From: Natronohydrobacter sp.
Lineage (GTDB): Bacteria; Pseudomonadota; Alphaproteobacteria; Rhodobacterales; Rhodobacteraceae
Reading direction: 5' to 3'
DNA length: 7,404 bases
Assembly (NCBI GenBank): GCA_007117255.1
Contig: SKGU01000133.1
Location: 1-7,404 of the forward strand
Shown: in pieces, positions 1 through 5,779 of the stretch
How positions within the stretch are numbered: position 1 is the first letter of the stretch
Layout of the letters: every line of letters begins with the position of its first letter
Position numbers and translations under genes: made by a program
Notes under the pieces: generated by a model
The model's database searches: none
What the model saw: the letters and a program-made list of their open reading frames with translations, nothing else
Told to the model about the DNA's origin: nothing

Positions 1-47
1 ATCGGATGCAGGCTTTCGGGGGAAATATAGAACTCGGCTGCTGACAT
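1..47 (-). CDS. 5' end of an unrecognised protein gene, cut by the left edge
   Basis: Only the first 15 codons are in the window, reading MSAAEFYISPESLHP before the edge. The start is supported by an ATG (plus-strand CAT at 45-47) preceded by a good Shine-Dalgarno sequence, AAAGAGG (plus-strand 53-59), with a 5-nt spacer. The fragment is too short to assign a family and I do not recognise it. It has the same orientation as ltaE, but the 253-bp gap between them suggests its own promoter instead of an operon. A 9-bp inverted repeat lies in its presumed leader. The alternative is that this is a chance ATG with a chance ribosome site; the strong spacing makes a real start more likely. Confidence 0.5.
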   Translation of the reverse strand, partial: MSAAEFYISPESLHP

Positions 48-85
48 ACCCGCCTCTTTGCGTTGCCTGTGCCTTGTTCCCCAAG

Positions 86-125
86 ACACAGAGGGAGACC
101 GCTACAATTTCACGCGCCTCTGTGT
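86..125. repeat. Perfect 9-bp inverted repeat upstream of the left-edge gene
   Basis: ACACAGAGG at 86-94 is the exact reverse complement of CCTCTGTGT at 117-125, with 22 bases between. The half-site centres are 31 bp apart, close to three helical turns, so a two-site operator is conceivable. As RNA it would make a stem with a large loop ending about 27 nt before the ribosome site of the minus-strand gene at 47. No T-run follows on either side, so it does not look like an intrinsic terminator. The repeat is seen directly; any function is inference. Confidence 0.45.
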
Positions 126-300
126 GCGCTTACTAGATATGGTGTGCCCAAACAATCTTTCTGTAAAGAGAAAATTGAACGCATATGCAGAAATCTGGGG
201 ATAAGTGCGCCCGGTGGCCTACACCACGCATGATTGACGAGATGGCAGATTCGGGTACGGCCTTGGCCAAAGTGCCGCAGCAAGCCAGAGTCCGCGCTGG

Positions 301-1332
301 TTATGCCTGCCCGACGATCGCCAGAAAGCTGTCGATTTCGGCTTCGGTCGTACACCAGCTTGTGACAAGCCGGACGCTGACACTATCAGCGTCATTCTGA
401 TGATCAGGCCATAGGAAATATTGCGCCTCAGCCTTTTGCAGCGCCTCATGCGTCGCGCGGGGCAGGGTGGCGAACAGCATATTGCCGCCACGCGTGAACA
501 TCAGCCGACCCTGAAGCCCGGCTTCCAGCCGCGCGGCCATTGCATTGGCATGGCGTGCGAGATCAAGCCACAGATCATCCTCCAGCCAGGCCGCCATTTG
601 CGCGGACAGGAAGCGGTGTTTTGACCACAGATGCCCCGCGCGTTTGCGGCGCAGTTGCATTTCCCAGGCGCGGGCGGGGTCAAAGATCACCAGCGCCTCG
701 ACCCCTATGCAGCCGTTCTTGGTGCCCCCCAGGGACAGAATGTCCACACCTGCACGCCACGTCATGTCTGCGGGTGTGCACCCTTCCGCAACAAGTGCAT
801 TGGCAAAGCGTGCTCCGTCCAGATGCACAGGCAAGCCATGGGCGCACGCGATATCGGTCAGCGCATGGATTTCGGCCAAGCTGTAGCATGTGCCGCATTC
901 GGTCAGGTTGGTCAGGCTCAGGCAACCGGGCTGGACATTGTGCACAACGCCGCGCCCCGCGCGCGTCAGAGTATCGGCCAGCGCATCAGGATTGATCTTG
1001 CCCTCCGTGCCAGACACCTGCACCAGTTTTGCCCCGCCTGTGTAGAATTCAGGCGCACCGCATTCATCGACTTCGATATGCGCGAGGGTATGGCAATATA
1101 CTGCCCCCCAGGGCGGGCAAACTGTTGCCAGTGCAAGTGCATTTGCGGCCGTCCCGGTTGTCACCAGCAGGACTTCGGCCTCTGGTGCTTCAAACAGGGT
1201 GCGTATGCGCGCGCGGACCTTGTCCATCAGCGCATCAGTTCCGTAGCCGGACGCATAGCCGTGATTGGCGCGCACCATCGCATCCATGATCGTTGCAGGA
1301 ATGCCAGAAGTGTTGTCAGATGCGAAGTACAT
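301..1332 (-). CDS. ltaE: Low-specificity L-threonine aldolase (PLP-dependent)
   Basis: This is a 343-residue fold-type I PLP enzyme of the beta-eliminating lyase / threonine aldolase family, the usual length. It cleaves L-threonine or L-allo-threonine to glycine and acetaldehyde in the cytoplasm. The N-terminus has the family's opening SDNTSG (5-10), followed by GYASGYGTD (25-33). The TTGTAAN segment (58-64) fits the phosphate-binding turn. H85 and E90 lie in the region that stacks on PLP. HLDGAR (170-175) gives Asp172 for the pyridine nitrogen and Arg175. GGTKNG (202-207) supplies the Schiff-base Lys205. The C-terminal RLVTSW segment (321-326) is typical. The ATG at 1332 is the first possible ATG, because an in-frame TGA lies six codons upstream. 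No Shine-Dalgarno sequence is evident. It is divergent from nfuA and monocistronic in this window. Confidence 0.93.
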   Translation of the reverse strand: MYFASDNTSGIPATIMDAMVRANHGYASGYGTDALMDKVRARIRTLFEAPEAEVLLVTTGTAANALALATVCPPWGAVYCHTLAHIEVDECGAPEFYTGGAKLVQVSGTEGKINPDALADTLTRAGRGVVHNVQPGCLSLTNLTECGTCYSLAEIHALTDIACAHGLPVHLDGARFANALVAEGCTPADMTWRAGVDILSLGGTKNGCIGVEALVIFDPARAWEMQLRRKRAGHLWSKHRFLSAQMAAWLEDDLWLDLARHANAMAARLEAGLQGRLMFTRGGNMLFATLPRATHEALQKAEAQYFLWPDHQNDADSVSVRLVTSWCTTEAEIDSFLAIVGQA

Positions 1333-1362
1333 GGGCGCATTGCTGTTTCAGGCTGGTGGCAA

Positions 1363-1368
1363 AGTCAA
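1363..1368 (-). promoter_or_regulatory. Candidate -35 element for ltaE (possible leaderless start)
   Basis: On the minus strand this reads TTGACT, five of six matches to the sigma-70 -35 consensus. With an 18-nt spacer it faces AGCAAT (plus-strand 1339-1344), which matches only three of six -10 positions. A start about 7 nt further would fall at the ltaE ATG itself, which agrees with the absence of a ribosome site. The -35 is clear; the -10 is weak. Confidence 0.3.
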
Positions 1369-1381
1369 GAGGGCTGGCGGG

Positions 1382-1410
1382 TTGACAGCACGCAGGTCAG
1401 TGCGCATATC
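1382..1410 (+). promoter_or_regulatory. Candidate sigma-70 promoter for nfuA-tsaB-rimI
   Basis: A perfect TTGACA (1382-1387) is followed after exactly 17 bp by CATATC (1405-1410), which matches the -10 consensus at three positions. Transcription would start near 1417, giving a leader of about 19 nt that contains the nfuA ribosome site. It is the only convincing promoter before this gene cluster. Confidence 0.5.
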
Positions 1411-1435
1411 CCTGAAAAGACAGGAGCAAGCCCCA

Positions 1436-1993
1436 ATGTTTATTCAGACGGAATCGACCCCGAATCCCGCGACGCTGAAGTTCCTGCCCGGTCAGGATGT
1501 GCTGGGTCTGGGCACAGCGGATTTCCCGAACGCTGATGCTGCGCATGCCTCGCCGCTTGCGAAAAGGCTGTTTCAGGTCACGGGCGTAACCGGTGTGTTT
1601 CTGGGCAGTGATTTCATTACCGTGACAAAAGCTGATGATGTTGAATGGCAGCATATGAAGCCTGAAGTCCTTGGCGCGATCATGGAGCATTTCCAGTCCG
1701 GCAAAGCCGTGATGGAAGGTGAAGCTGAATCCGCTCATGCCGCGCATGACGGACCTGATTCTGCGATCGTGGGGCAGATCAAGGAATTGCTGGACAGCCG
1801 CGTGCGCCCCGCTGTGGCGCAGGATGGTGGCGATATCACGTTTCACGGGTTCGAGCGCGGTGTCGTTTACCTACATATGAAAGGGGCCTGTGCGGGCTGC
1901 CCGTCATCGACCCTGACGCTGAAAATGGGGATTGAGAACCTGTTGCGCCACTACATCCCTGAAGTGGTCGAGGTGCGACCGGTTGCGGTGTGA
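1436..1993 (+). CDS. nfuA: NfuA-type iron-sulfur cluster carrier (NifU family)
   Basis: A 185-residue cytoplasmic Fe-S carrier of the alphaproteobacterial and mitochondrial NFU1 type. The N-terminal Nfu_N domain covers about residues 1-88 and opens with the family sequence MFIQTESTPNPATLKFLPG. A charged linker (about 90-108) leads to the C-terminal NifU domain (109-185). This ends with the cluster-binding CAGC motif (Cys152 and Cys155) in the setting KGACAGCPSS. Two subunits together hold a [4Fe-4S] cluster through these cysteines and pass it to enzymes such as aconitase or lipoyl synthase (family knowledge). The ATG at 1436 is chosen because AGGAG (1422-1426) lies 9 nt upstream and the protein then begins exactly as the family does; the open frame extends further upstream without meaning. 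It is the first gene of a probable nfuA-tsaB-rimI operon. Confidence 0.95.
   Translation: MFIQTESTPNPATLKFLPGQDVLGLGTADFPNADAAHASPLAKRLFQVTGVTGVFLGSDFITVTKADDVEWQHMKPEVLGAIMEHFQSGKAVMEGEAESAHAAHDGPDSAIVGQIKELLDSRVRPAVAQDGGDITFHGFERGVVYLHMKGACAGCPSSTLTLKMGIENLLRHYIPEVVEVRPVAV
1983..1985 (+). promoter_or_regulatory. Probable TTG start codon and ribosome site of tsaB inside nfuA
   Basis: TTG at 1983 is the only plausible initiator between the upstream, non-homologous part of the frame and the conserved LILGFDTS strand. GAGG at 1970-1973, within nfuA codons, has 9 nt spacing. Ribosomes finishing nfuA at 1993 would terminate 11 nt past this start, so translational coupling is expected. Confidence 0.6.
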
Positions 1994-2627
1994 TACGCTG
2001 ATATTGGGCTTTGACACATCGGCCGCGCATTGCGCGGCCGCTTTGGTGTGTGGCGATCAGGTTCTGGCGCATCTTTGCGAGGATATGGCGCGCGGTCAGG
2101 CCGAACGGCTAGTCCCGCTGCTGGAAGAGGTCTTGGCGCAAGGTGGCGCCAGTTGGGCCGATCTGGGCGGCCTGGGTGTCGGCACAGGGCCGGGCAATTT
2201 CACTGGCATTCGCATTTCGGTCGCGGCGGCACGCGGGCTGGCGCTTGGATTGGGTGTACCTGCCATTGGCGTCAGTCTGTTCGAAGCGCGCGCCTATGGT
2301 CTGCCACGACCAGTTCATGTTGTCGAAGATGCCAGGCGTGGCATGGTCTATGCGCAGCGCTTCGGACAGTCGCCCGACGGGCCTGTCTTGTGGGACAGTT
2401 CAGAAATCGGCGTTGATGCGGGTGCATCTGTAGTCGGCAGTGCGGCGGAATTTGTGGCCGGTCTGAGCGGGGGAACGATTCTGTCCCCCGCAGTGCCTGT
2501 GGCCGTTGCTATTGCACTGATTGCGGCGCGTCGGCTGGATCAACCACAGTCGCGTCCTGCGCCGCTCTATCTGCGGGCTGCGGATGCTGCACCTGCCTCT
2601 GATCTGCCGCCGCGCTTGCTGTCATGA
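1983..2627 (+). CDS. tsaB: tRNA t6A37 threonylcarbamoyltransferase subunit TsaB
   Basis: A 214-residue protein of the ASKHA / Gcp-like fold. TsaB is the non-catalytic partner of TsaD, and with TsaE it supports transfer of threonylcarbamoyl to A37 of ANN-decoding tRNAs. The N-terminal strand LILGFDTS (6-13) is the ASKHA phosphate-1-like motif. GTGPGNFTGIRI (67-78) is the TsaB hallmark, and the end has PLYLRAADA (194-202), also typical. There is no in-frame ATG near the start. TTG at 1983 gives MRCDTLILGFDTS, the expected N-terminus, with GAGG (1970-1973) 9 nt upstream. This makes an 11-nt overlap with nfuA. A TTG at 1932 would add 17 unlikely residues. A strong hairpin falls within codons 13-20. 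The identity is firm; the exact start is likely but not certain. Confidence 0.9.
   Translation: MRCDTLILGFDTSAAHCAAALVCGDQVLAHLCEDMARGQAERLVPLLEEVLAQGGASWADLGGLGVGTGPGNFTGIRISVAAARGLALGLGVPAIGVSLFEARAYGLPRPVHVVEDARRGMVYAQRFGQSPDGPVLWDSSEIGVDAGASVVGSAAEFVAGLSGGTILSPAVPVAVAIALIAARRLDQPQSRPAPLYLRAADAAPASDLPPRLLS
2020..2040 (+). repeat. 9-bp GC-only hairpin early in tsaB
   Basis: CGGCCGCGC (2020-2028) and GCGCGGCCG (2032-2040) are perfect complements around an ATT loop. All nine pairs are G-C, beginning 37 nt after the tsaB start. It encodes part of an Ala-rich stretch (S-A-A-H-C-A-A-A), so amino acid composition alone may explain it. Only three T residues follow, after a C, so an intrinsic terminator is unlikely. 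Confidence 0.6.
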
Positions 2628-3103
2628 CGCCAGACGAGCTGGCGTCAATTCATGCTGATGCGTTTTCCATCCCGCCGCCATGGTCGGCACTGGACTTTAC
2701 CGGATTTCTTGCTGATCCCGCCTGTTTTTTGTGCGCTGCGGAGAAGGGTGCACAGGTGCAGGCTTTTGCCCTGTTCCGGGTCGCCGCAGATGAAGCCGAA
2801 TTGCTGACAGTGGCCACGCAGACCGATGCGCGCCGCCAGGGACTGGGGCGTGCTGTGGTTCAGGCGGGTCTTGCCGAAGCACAGCGTCGTGGCGCTACAC
2901 GGTGCTATCTGGAAGTGGCCGCGAACAATGCCGAAGCCCGCGCCCTTTATCGCGCAGTTGGATTTTCCGAACAGGGCAGGCGGCCTGGCTACTACCGTGT
3001 CCCGTCATGCCCACCTGTCGATGCGCTGGTCTATTGCGCGCTTTTGCATGATCCCTCCGCGTCAATTCCGGATCACACACGGCACCGCATTATTTTGTAT
3101 TGA
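2624..3103 (+). CDS. rimI: RimI-type GNAT N-acetyltransferase
   Basis: A 159-residue GNAT-fold acetyltransferase. RimI acetylates the N-terminal alanine of ribosomal protein S18 from acetyl-CoA, and such genes are often beside tsaB. Motif A runs from ELLTVATQ (59-66) through the acetyl-CoA pyrophosphate loop RRQGLG (70-75). Motif B has LEVAANN (96-102) and ALYRAVGF (107-114), and then RRPGYY (119-124), close to the RimI pattern. The ATG overlaps the tsaB stop by 4 nt (ATGA at 2624-2627) with no strong ribosome site, so it is probably translated by coupling. About 17 residues after the core (ending RIILY) extend past the usual RimI end, and the -35 of the next candidate promoter overlaps its stop codon. 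The fold is certain; S18 as substrate rests on gene context. Confidence 0.85.
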   Translation: MTPDELASIHADAFSIPPPWSALDFTGFLADPACFLCAAEKGAQVQAFALFRVAADEAELLTVATQTDARRQGLGRAVVQAGLAEAQRRGATRCYLEVAANNAEARALYRAVGFSEQGRRPGYYRVPSCPPVDALVYCALLHDPSASIPDHTRHRIILY

Positions 3104-3128
3104 CCGTCTGATCAAATGCAGCGTTAAT
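3100..3128 (+). promoter_or_regulatory. Candidate sigma-70 promoter for the ABC transporter operon
   Basis: TTGACC (3100-3105, five of six matches) is spaced 17 bp from GTTAAT (3123-3128, four of six matches). The -35 overlaps the rimI stop codon. The predicted start near 3135 would give a leader of about 80 nt before the binding-protein ATG. This is the best match in the 113-bp gap. Confidence 0.45.
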
Positions 3129-3173
3129 CGGGGTCGACCGCCCAGTCGATAGGGCAGCAAAACCGCGCTTTGT

Positions 3174-3190
3174 CAGTGGGTCACCCATTG
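3174..3190. repeat. Small palindrome / hairpin in the transporter leader
   Basis: CAGTGGG (3174-3180) and CCCATTG (3184-3190) can pair over seven positions, including one G-U, around a TCA loop. It ends 13 nt before the AGGAG ribosome site (3204-3208). It could be a regulator's operator or an RNA hairpin affecting initiation. No T-run follows, so it is not a terminator. Confidence 0.4.
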
Positions 3191-3216
3191 CCAAAGGCCC
3201 AACAGGAGTAATCTGT

Positions 3217-4206
3217 ATGAAACCCGTCAGAACACTGTTCGTTTCCGTTTCCAGCTTTGCGCTGATGGGCGCTATCGCCCATGCTGACCCGGCGCTTATG
3301 TTCGATCTTGGGGGGAAATTTGACAAATCCTTCAACGAGGCTGCCTATAATGGGGCCGAACGCTGGAAGGCGGAAACAGGCGGCAGCTACCGCGATATCG
3401 AAATGCAGGCCGCTGCGCAGCGGGTGCAGTTCGCGCGTCGTCTGGCCGAATCCGGCTCTAACCCGGTCGTGGTTATGGGATTCCAGAATGCCCCCACACT
3501 CGAAGAAGTGGCCCCGGATTACCCTGACACGTCCTTCGTTCTGATTGATGCGGTCGTTGACCTGCCCAATGTCCGCTCGGTCGTCTTTGCGGAACATGAA
3601 GGCAGCTATCTGGTGGGGATGCTGGCTGCGATGGCCAATGAGACCGGGACAATCAGCTTCGTGGGCGGCATGGAAATTCCGCTGATCGCGAATTTCGCCT
3701 GCGGTTATGCTCAGGGTGCGAAGGCGGTGAACCCTGATATCAATGTCATCGTGAATTACACTGGCGACACGCCTGCAGCATGGAATGACCCTGTGCGCGG
3801 TGGTGAAATTGCCCGCGCGCAGATCAGTCAAGGCTCTGATGTGATATTTGCCGCTGCAGGGGGCACAGGGCTTGGCGTGCTGCAGGCCGCAGCCGATGCT
3901 GAAGTCTTTTCGATCGGGGTGGATTCGAACCAGAACTATCTGCATCCCGGCTCTGTGCTGACATCCATGCTGAAACTCGTCGATCAGGCGGTTTACGACG
4001 CATTCACCGAAGGCCCCGGTCTGGAGACTGGCGTTGTGACCATGGACCTGGCGGCTGGCGGTGTGGGCTATGCGCTGGACGAGCATAATGCTGATCTGAT
4101 CTCGGACCAGATGCAGGAAGCTGTCGAGGCGGCCAAAGCATCTATTGTCGCGGGTGAGGTCACTGTGCATGACTACCGCACCGATAGCACCTGCCCGGCA
4201 TTCTGA
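3217..4206 (+). CDS. BMP-family ABC transporter periplasmic binding protein
   Basis: A 329-residue substrate-binding protein of the basic membrane protein (PnrA / NupN) family, whose studied members bind purine nucleosides. A Sec signal peptide is clear: KPVR, a hydrophobic core at about 7-20, and an AHA-DP cleavage site after residue 23. No lipobox cysteine exists, so it should be free in the periplasm, unlike Gram-positive homologues. Family motifs include FDLGGKFDKSFNEAAYNG (29-46), which lines the ligand base, AAAGGTGLGV (212-221), and IGVDSNQ (233-239), whose Asp236 corresponds to the ribose-binding aspartate. Cys162 and Cys326 are the only cysteines in the mature part and may form a disulfide. 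AGGAG (3204-3208) lies 8 nt before the ATG. It is the first gene of the transporter operon. The family is firm; the nucleoside ligand is inferred. Confidence 0.93.
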   Translation: MKPVRTLFVSVSSFALMGAIAHADPALMFDLGGKFDKSFNEAAYNGAERWKAETGGSYRDIEMQAAAQRVQFARRLAESGSNPVVVMGFQNAPTLEEVAPDYPDTSFVLIDAVVDLPNVRSVVFAEHEGSYLVGMLAAMANETGTISFVGGMEIPLIANFACGYAQGAKAVNPDINVIVNYTGDTPAAWNDPVRGGEIARAQISQGSDVIFAAAGGTGLGVLQAAADAEVFSIGVDSNQNYLHPGSVLTSMLKLVDQAVYDAFTEGPGLETGVVTMDLAAGGVGYALDEHNADLISDQMQEAVEAAKASIVAGEVTVHDYRTDSTCPAF

Positions 4207-4213
4207 TCCGCAG

Positions 4214-5779
4214 ATGTCTGCAAACACCACTGACATGATGCGGCAGGACACTGCCGCATCACAGCCATACGCGATAGAATTGCGCGGGGTTTCAAAGGCT
4301 TTCGGACCTGTTCAGGCCAACAAGAACATCTCGATCAAGGTGCGGCGCGGCACGATACACGGCATTGTAGGCGAGAATGGTGCGGGCAAATCGACGCTGA
4401 TGTCGATCCTATACGGGTTTTACCGTGCCGATGCTGGCGATATTCTAATCAATGGCAAGCCGACCGAAATACCCGACAGCCTGTCGGCGATCCGTGCGGG
4501 TATCGGGATGGTCTTTCAGCATTTCAAGCTGGTCGAGAGTTTCACGGTTCTGGAAAACGTTATCCTTGGCGCCGAAGGCTCTGCGCTGTTGCGCCCGTCA
4601 CTGGCCAAGGCGCGCGGGTTGCTGAAGGATCTGGCGCGCGAATTTGAATTGAATGTCGACCCTGATGCGTTGATAGAAAATCTGTCGGTCGGGCATCAGC
4701 AGCGCGTCGAAATCCTCAAGGCGCTTTATCGTGAAGCTGATATTCTTATTCTCGATGAACCGACCGGCGTGCTGACCCCCGCCGAGGCGGATCATCTGTT
4801 TCGTATTTTGCGCGGGTTGAAAGAGCAGGGCAAAACGATCATCCTGATCACACATAAACTGCGTGAAATCATGGAGATAACGGACGAAGTTAGCGTAATG
4901 CGCCGCGGTGAGATGGTGGCCACGCGGCAGACACAGGACACCAGCCCGACGGAACTTGCTGAGTTAATGGTAGGCCGTAAGGTCTTGTTGCGCGTCGATA
5001 AAACCCCTGCGGAACCCAAGGATGAAGTGCTGCGGGTCGAAGGTCTGCGACTGCTGGATAGTCAGGGGGTCGAGCGCTTGCGCGGCCTTGATTTCGGCAT
5101 TCGTGCAGGCGAAATCCTTGGCATCGCCGGGGTCGCGGGAAATGGTCAATCCGAACTGCTGGAAGCGCTGGCCGGTTTGCGCCCTGCCGAAGGCAAGGCA
5201 TGGCTGCATGGCCAGCCGCTTCCGCTGTCGGGCGCGGGCTGCGACGGGCAATCCCGGCGCGCGCGGCGCATCGCGCATGTCCCCGAAGACCGTCACCGGC
5301 GCGGCCTGGTGCTGAACTTCCATGCCTGGGAAAACGTCGCGCTCGGCTATCATAATGATCCGGCCTATAATCCGACGGGCTGGAAAATGAATAATGACGC
5401 AATCCGCGAGGATGCGCGCGGCAAGATCGAGAGTTTCGATGTGCGCCCGCCGGATTGCTGGCTGAAAGCCAGTGGCTTTTCCGGCGGCAACCAGCAAAAG
5501 ATCGTTCTGGCGCGCGAAATAGAGCATGAACCCGACCTTTTGCTGGTGGGTCAGCCGACGCGCGGTGTGGATATCGGCGCGATTGAATTCATTCACCAGC
5601 GCTTGATCCGGTTGCGCGATGCAGGCGCGGCAGTGCTGCTGGTCTCGGTGGAACTCGATGAGATCATGGCGCTGTCTGACAGGATTCTTGTCATGTTTGA
5701 CGGGCGCATAATGGGTGAGCGTCTGCCAGAGGCAACAGATGCGCGGGAGCTTGGGCTGTTGATGGCGGGTATGGCATGA
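4214..5779 (+). CDS. BMP-type ABC transporter ATPase with two nucleotide-binding domains
   Basis: A 521-residue cytoplasmic double ATPase of the NupO / YufO type that powers the nucleoside importer. NBD1 (about 20-255) is complete: Walker A GENGAGKST (53-61), Q-loop FQHF (101-104), signature LSVGHQ (157-162), Walker B ILILDEP (177-183) with catalytic Glu182, and H-loop His214. NBD2 (about 272-515) keeps a canonical signature FSGGNQQK (422-429). It has GVAGNGQSE (306-314) with no Walker A lysine, LLLVGQPT (442-449) without the Asp-Glu pair, and Val in place of the H-loop histidine. This pattern is usual in the family. The start is uncertain: ATG 4214 lies 7 nt after the binding-protein stop but lacks a Shine-Dalgarno sequence. 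ATG 4169 has GAGG 9 nt upstream and would overlap the previous gene by 38 nt, and ATG 4235 is also possible. Confidence 0.93.
   Translation: MSANTTDMMRQDTAASQPYAIELRGVSKAFGPVQANKNISIKVRRGTIHGIVGENGAGKSTLMSILYGFYRADAGDILINGKPTEIPDSLSAIRAGIGMVFQHFKLVESFTVLENVILGAEGSALLRPSLAKARGLLKDLAREFELNVDPDALIENLSVGHQQRVEILKALYREADILILDEPTGVLTPAEADHLFRILRGLKEQGKTIILITHKLREIMEITDEVSVMRRGEMVATRQTQDTSPTELAELMVGRKVLLRVDKTPAEPKDEVLRVEGLRLLDSQGVERLRGLDFGIRAGEILGIAGVAGNGQSELLEALAGLRPAEGKAWLHGQPLPLSGAGCDGQSRRARRIAHVPEDRHRRGLVLNFHAWENVALGYHNDPAYNPTGWKMNNDAIREDARGKIESFDVRPPDCWLKASGFSGGNQQKIVLAREIEHEPDLLLVGQPTRGVDIGAIEFIHQRLIRLRDAGAAVLLVSVELDEIMALSDRILVMFDGRIMGERLPEATDARELGLLMAGMA

Noticed and set aside
135..167. Possible promoter for the left-edge gene: minus-strand TTTACA with ATATCT or CATATC
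   Set aside because: The spacing is 20-21 bp, too long for a standard sigma-70 promoter. The segment is AT-rich and may still hold the promoter, but no pair of boxes is convincing.
156..169. Small inverted repeat TCTTT-ctgt-AAAGA
   Set aside because: Five AT-rich pairs in an AT-rich stretch are expected by chance.
208..230. Possible terminator hairpin after ltaE (GGTG and CACC pairing with outer GCG/CGC)
   Set aside because: The stem is short and interrupted, about 70 nt past the stop, and no T-run follows on the minus strand.
185..400. Plus-strand 71-residue open frame reading into the end of ltaE
   Set aside because: More than a third of it is antisense to ltaE codons, it has no ribosome site, and its sequence is low in recognisable features, so it looks like a shadow frame.
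631..1536. Long plus-strand frame of 301 residues opposite ltaE
   Set aside because: It is antisense to a well-supported enzyme gene, is rich in Cys, Arg and His as expected from a GC-rich shadow, and runs out of frame into nfuA.
3140..3155. GCCC/GGGC hairpin after rimI as a terminator
   Set aside because: It has only four pairs and an eight-base loop, with no T-run after it.
3181..4251. Minus-strand 356-residue open frame opposite the binding protein
   Set aside because: The sense strand encodes a clear BMP protein with a signal peptide. The antisense product has no recognisable motif and reflects codon bias.
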